Assembly: GCF_001953305.1 (NCBI RefSeq)
Contig: NZ_MTFE01000010.1
Coordinates: forward strand, 2,682,284 to 2,746,283
Length of the DNA stretch: 64,000 nt
Source: Cnuella takakiae
GTDB lineage: Bacteria; Bacteroidota; Bacteroidia; Chitinophagales; Chitinophagaceae
Direction: 5' to 3'
The notes beneath the pieces were generated by a model that saw nothing but the letters and a program-made list of their open reading frames with translations, ran no database searches and was not told where the DNA came from. This document shows, piece by piece, positions 60,731 through 64,000 of the stretch (its first letter is position 1; every line of letters begins with the position of its first letter). Position numbers and translations under genes: made by a program.

Positions 60731-62801
60731 GGTTTACTCCGGTTTTTTGAAAAAGGTAATGATAGGTATCTTCTTGCGAACGTACATGTTTTTCCCCTTC
60801 GGCAGGTACGTAATGGTTTTGCAGTTTGTTGTCCAAAATGCGGGCCTTTATATTGTCCTGCAACTGTATGTCCAGGATGTCGAGCAATTCTTGCTTCAAC
60901 TCAGGGTCCAAAACAGGACAGGAGCATTCCACACGGTGGTCGAGGTTGCGGGTCATCCAGTCGGCAGATGAGATAAACACACGTTCCTTCCCATCGCAAT
61001 GAAAATACCATACCCTCGCGTGTTCCAGGTACTCGTCTACTATAGAAATGGCTTTTACCGGTTGCACAAACTGCTTGTTTTCCGAATACATACAGAATAT
61101 GCCCCGGATGATGAGCTTGATTGTTACACCAGCACGGGCCGCCGTTGTGAGGGCATCAATCATTTCCTCGTCGGAGAGCGAGTTCATCTTGGCAATGATG
61201 AGGGCCTTCTTGCCTTTGCGGGCATTCTTGATCTCCGTGTCAATCATCTTCAGTACTTCCCTGCGGGCAAATACAGGGCTGGGCAGCAGGGTGGTGCAGG
61301 CCTTCAGAAAATGGGTGCCTGTTTTATAATGCTCTATATAATTGAAAATGCGGTTTACATCGGCCATGATGGCCTTGTTGGCTGTGAGCAGGCAGTGGTC
61401 GGCATAAACCTTGGCTGTGCTTTCATTGAGGTTGCCGGTAGAGACAAAACCATACTGTATGATGCGGTTTTCCAGCCTTTTGCGGATCAGGCAGATTTTT
61501 GCGTGGATCTTCATATTGGGTATACCGATCAGCACTTTTACGCCTTCGTCCTCCAGGCGTTCCTTCCACTCGAGGTTGGCTTCTTCGTCAAAGCGGGCTT
61601 TCAGCTCCAGTACCACCGTTACCTGTTTGCCATTGCGCACTGCGTTGATCAGGGCATTGATTACCTTCGACTGCTTGGCCACCCGGTAGCAGGTAATTTT
61701 TATGGAGGTAACACCCGGGTCGATGGCCGCTTCCCGCAACATGTCAATCAGGGGGTTGAAAGACTGGTAAGGAAAATGGAGCAACAGGTCACGCTCCATC
61801 ACCACATCGGTAACGCGGCGTTCCGTAAGCAGGGGATGGTCGAATGGTTTCCGGCGGCGGCTTTCCTGTTTGAAAATATGGCCGGGAAAGTCCATGAAAT
61901 GCCTGAAGTTATGGATGCGGCCACCGGGAATAAGGTTGTCCCTTTTGCTCAAATTGAGCTTCCGGATCATGAATTCCAGCAGGCCCGGGTCCATTTCTTT
62001 GTCGTAAACAAAACGGGTGGGCTTGCCCTTCCGGCGGTTTTTGAGTCCTTTCTGAATTTTTTGCACCAGGCTGGTGGCTATATCATTGTCAATGTCAATT
62101 TCGGCATCGCGGGTCACCTTAAAAACATGCGAGGTGTACTGGTTGTAGCCAAAATAGGAGAAGATCTCCGGGAGGTTGAAACGGATCACGTCCTCCAAAA
62201 GAATGATATGCTGTTCGCCATCGGGTGAGGGCAGGAGCAGGAACCGACCAAGCACGCGGCTGGGCACTTCTATAAGCGAGTACTTGCGCTGGAGTGCACT
62301 TTCCTTCATCCACATCACCACGCCCAGGTAGATCGATTTTTCCCGCAGGTATGGTGCGCCGGGAATGGTTTCAATCATCAGGGGAATGACGTTGGAACTT
62401 ACCTCTTCTTCATAGTAGCGGGTTACAAATTCCTGTTGCTCGGGGTTGAGGTCCGCTTCGGTAACCAGGAAGATCTTTTCTGACCGCAGTTCCTCCAGGA
62501 TGCTGCTCCAGATGCGGTTGAACTCGCTTTGCTGGTTAAGCACGGTCATCTGGATATCCTGCAGAATATTATCGGCATCGGCCTCATGGTGCATGCGGCC
62601 CTTGGCGCCAAACTGTATCATGCGCTTAAGGGTAGCTACCCTTACACGGAAAAATTCGTCCAGGTTGTTGGAAAAAATGCCTAGGAAACGTATGCGTTGC
62701 AGGAGCGGCACGGTGCGGTCTGCAGCTTCCTGCAGCACGCGGCCGTTGAAAGAAAGCCAGCTTAAATCACGGGGTATGGTCTTGCGTTTCGGATCGGTCA
62801 T
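60711..62801 (-). CDS. ppk1: Polyphosphate kinase 1
   Basis: A 696-residue enzyme that builds polyphosphate from ATP. The four-domain layout is visible: the N-terminal domain begins PRDLSWLSFNGRVLQEAADR, a head domain follows, and two phospholipase D-like domains hold the autophosphorylated His in MKIHAKICLI and the Arg/Asp residues around STGNLNESTAKVYADHCLLT. RVFISSADWMTRNLDHRVEC belongs to the second such domain. Full length. It is followed by ppx with a 20-bp overlap and is probably transcribed from the 107-bp gap at its start. Confidence 0.96.
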   Translation of the reverse strand: MTDPKRKTIPRDLSWLSFNGRVLQEAADRTVPLLQRIRFLGIFSNNLDEFFRVRVATLKRMIQFGAKGRMHHEADADNILQDIQMTVLNQQSEFNRIWSSILEELRSEKIFLVTEADLNPEQQEFVTRYYEEEVSSNVIPLMIETIPGAPYLREKSIYLGVVMWMKESALQRKYSLIEVPSRVLGRFLLLPSPDGEQHIILLEDVIRFNLPEIFSYFGYNQYTSHVFKVTRDAEIDIDNDIATSLVQKIQKGLKNRRKGKPTRFVYDKEMDPGLLEFMIRKLNLSKRDNLIPGGRIHNFRHFMDFPGHIFKQESRRRKPFDHPLLTERRVTDVVMERDLLLHFPYQSFNPLIDMLREAAIDPGVTSIKITCYRVAKQSKVINALINAVRNGKQVTVVLELKARFDEEANLEWKERLEDEGVKVLIGIPNMKIHAKICLIRKRLENRIIQYGFVSTGNLNESTAKVYADHCLLTANKAIMADVNRIFNYIEHYKTGTHFLKACTTLLPSPVFARREVLKMIDTEIKNARKGKKALIIAKMNSLSDEEMIDALTTAARAGVTIKLIIRGIFCMYSENKQFVQPVKAISIVDEYLEHARVWYFHCDGKERVFISSADWMTRNLDHRVECSCPVLDPELKQELLDILDIQLQDNIKARILDNKLQNHYVPAEGEKHVRSQEDTYHYLFQKTGVNLEVRSH

Positions 62802-62907
62802 AAAGTCTGCGGTGTTCGATCAGAAAGTTATGCAAGATTCGTGCTTAGCATTGAAGACCACAGAAATTTAATGTTGGGCTTGAGGGCGTAAAGGCCCTGC
62901 TTTGTGT

Positions 62908-63927
62908 TCAGCTACCAGCGGCCTCCGTGTTTTTGTTTTTGTTGAAATAAGAAAAGAGGGCAAAGAATACCATACCGCCCAGCAGGATGATCAGGGTTTG
63001 AGCCGTCCACAATAGCCAGCCAAGAGCCTTGCCCGTAGCATCGGGAATATGGTAGAGCAACATCAGTTTTTCTACCAGGAAAGGGTAAGCGCCAATTCCA
63101 CCCGGGGTGATGATCATGCCGATACTGCCCACACCCAGGGTGGTGAGGCCGCCACCCAGGCCCAGGTGGGCCGTCTCCTGAAGGGCATAAATACCCGCCG
63201 TGGTGCTGAGCAGGTACATGCCCCAGATCAGTACGGTATGAAATAAAAACCAGCCTTTGTGTTTCACGTACCGGATGCTGCTCAGGCCCTGGCCTATACC
63301 GGTGAAGACTTCCCTGACCTTGCCAATAAAATTGATATGGGCAAAACGCCGGAGCACCCACATCACCAATGCGATGACGGCTATCAGGGCACCGGTAAGC
63401 ACGGCTACCTTGGTAAGGGAGAAACTGCCGCTTTTGTTGCCGAAGAAATTGGCAAAAGTGTCGGCAACATAATCACCAATATAGCGGCCCTCAAACAGCA
63501 GGGCCAGCAGGAAAACCACGGCCAGGCAAACCACATCTACCGCCCTTTCCACAACAATGGTACCCACAAGTTTGTCGGCACGTACCTTTTCATACCGGGC
63601 CAGCAGGGTGCATTTAACAATCTCGCCCAGGCGCGGCACCCCTGCATTTACCAGGTAGCCGATCATTACGGCGGCAAATGTGTTGAAGGTGGAAGGTTTG
63701 TAGCCTAGTGGCTCCATGAGGATTTTCCAGCGAAGGGCCCGGCTGAAATGGCTCAGCAGCAGCATGCCTACCACCGGCACAACCACCCAGTGGCGGGCAT
63801 TGGCAACGGCATAGCGGATGGCCTGCCACTGCTGGTCGTCAATATCCTTAATGGTAAGCCAGGCAAACAGCAGTCCCAACCCAAAGAAAAACCCATATTG
63901 GAGTAACGTACGAAGGGAGCGGAGCAT
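62908..63927 (-). CDS. Flippase-like membrane protein (UPF0104)
   Basis: A 339-residue integral membrane protein with eight or more hydrophobic helices. The family signature of lysylphosphatidylglycerol synthase transmembrane/UPF0104 proteins is visible: ALRWKILMEPLGYK, AVMIGYLVNAGVPRLGEIVK, LARYEKVRADKLVGTIVVER and SIGMIITPGGIGAYPFLVEK. There is no synthetase domain, so it is a stand-alone flippase-like protein for lipids or lipid-linked sugars. The tandem repeat at 63941-64000 lies just upstream of its start. Confidence 0.88.
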   Translation of the reverse strand: MLRSLRTLLQYGFFFGLGLLFAWLTIKDIDDQQWQAIRYAVANARHWVVVPVVGMLLLSHFSRALRWKILMEPLGYKPSTFNTFAAVMIGYLVNAGVPRLGEIVKCTLLARYEKVRADKLVGTIVVERAVDVVCLAVVFLLALLFEGRYIGDYVADTFANFFGNKSGSFSLTKVAVLTGALIAVIALVMWVLRRFAHINFIGKVREVFTGIGQGLSSIRYVKHKGWFLFHTVLIWGMYLLSTTAGIYALQETAHLGLGGGLTTLGVGSIGMIITPGGIGAYPFLVEKLMLLYHIPDATGKALGWLLWTAQTLIILLGGMVFFALFSYFNKNKNTEAAGS

Positions 63928-63940
63928 GGCGTGAAGATAG

Positions 63941-64000
63941 GGAAAGACGGGAAAGACGGGAAAGACGGGAAAGACGGGAAAGACGGGAAAGACGGGAAAG
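63941..64000. repeat. 9-bp tandem repeat, cut by the window end
   Basis: The unit GGAAAGACG is repeated without a mismatch for 60 bp (six full copies and more) and reaches the window end, so its full length is unknown. It begins 14 bp upstream of the start of the flippase-like gene, in the place expected for its promoter or leader. Perfect copies indicate recent expansion. Confidence 0.9.

Noticed and set aside
60999..62228. 409-codon plus-strand frame inside ppk1
   Set aside because: Shadow of the polyphosphate kinase gene; residue composition is that of an antisense frame and no motif is present.

Overview
The window joins two kinds of DNA from one bacterium of the phylum Bacteroidota, most likely a member of the Chitinophagaceae. 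The evidence is promoters of the TTG/TAnnTTTG type, scarce Shine-Dalgarno sites, a TonB receptor, subtilisin-like and S41 proteases with Bacteroidota signal peptides, and a tRNA gene without an encoded CCA end. The genus cannot be named from this sequence. About 1 to 47,790 is the right part of a siphovirus-type prophage whose left end lies outside the window. About 47,800 to 64,000 is host chromosome.

Prophage layout: 48-7629 is an early module (RecA-like ATPase, SNF2-type helicase, replisome-organiser-like protein, DUF1064 nuclease-like protein, a protein with four HTH-like repeats). 7642-14471 is an A+T-richer accessory block. It holds a MazG-like protein, three single-domain receivers, a cytoplasmic triple-PAS histidine kinase on the opposite strand, three copies of a small hairpin RNA-like element, and decayed copies of neighbouring small genes. 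14487-22088 covers packaging and early head genes (TerS, TerL, portal, head morphogenesis), with a PKD/malectin-like protein and an SGNH hydrolase inserted. 22724-26896 covers scaffold, decoration, capsid, connectors and major tail protein. 26966-27708 encodes the tail-assembly chaperones with a TTTTTTA slippery site. 27776-29405 is a second accessory island (a lipoprotein, a secreted proteasome-like Ntn hydrolase, a zinc-ribbon membrane protein). 29488-36972 holds tape measure, distal tail and collar fibre. 36977-43018 holds four adsorption-type genes that all start with a signal peptide and end in a large beta-helix protein. 43015-45490 is a lysis cassette (PAS membrane protein, holin-like protein, candidate unimolecular spanin, GH19 endolysin). 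45491-46390 contains no gene, but a regular series of about ten terminator-like hairpins spaced mostly 80-90 bp apart. The tyrosine integrase follows and abuts tRNA-His, whose 3' half is the probable right attachment site.

Host part: tRNA-His(GUG), a Prc-like S41 protease, a lipoprotein, a DinB-like protein, a subtilisin-like protease, an ALDH7-type dehydrogenase, a TonB-dependent receptor, panB, a small unknown gene, a frameshifted receiver gene related to the prophage receivers, ppx and ppk1 (overlapping), and a flippase-like membrane protein. The window ends in a 9-bp tandem repeat.

The most unusual content is two sets of hairpins that share a 6-nt loop close to TTTCTA. One set is dispersed beside the two-component genes and two of its copies carry a conserved GTAGT-N6-ACTAC dyad upstream. 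The other is clustered between endolysin and integrase. Together with the phage-borne kinase and receivers, they suggest an undescribed regulatory layer in this prophage. All functional statements rest on reading motifs by eye; no database search was run.
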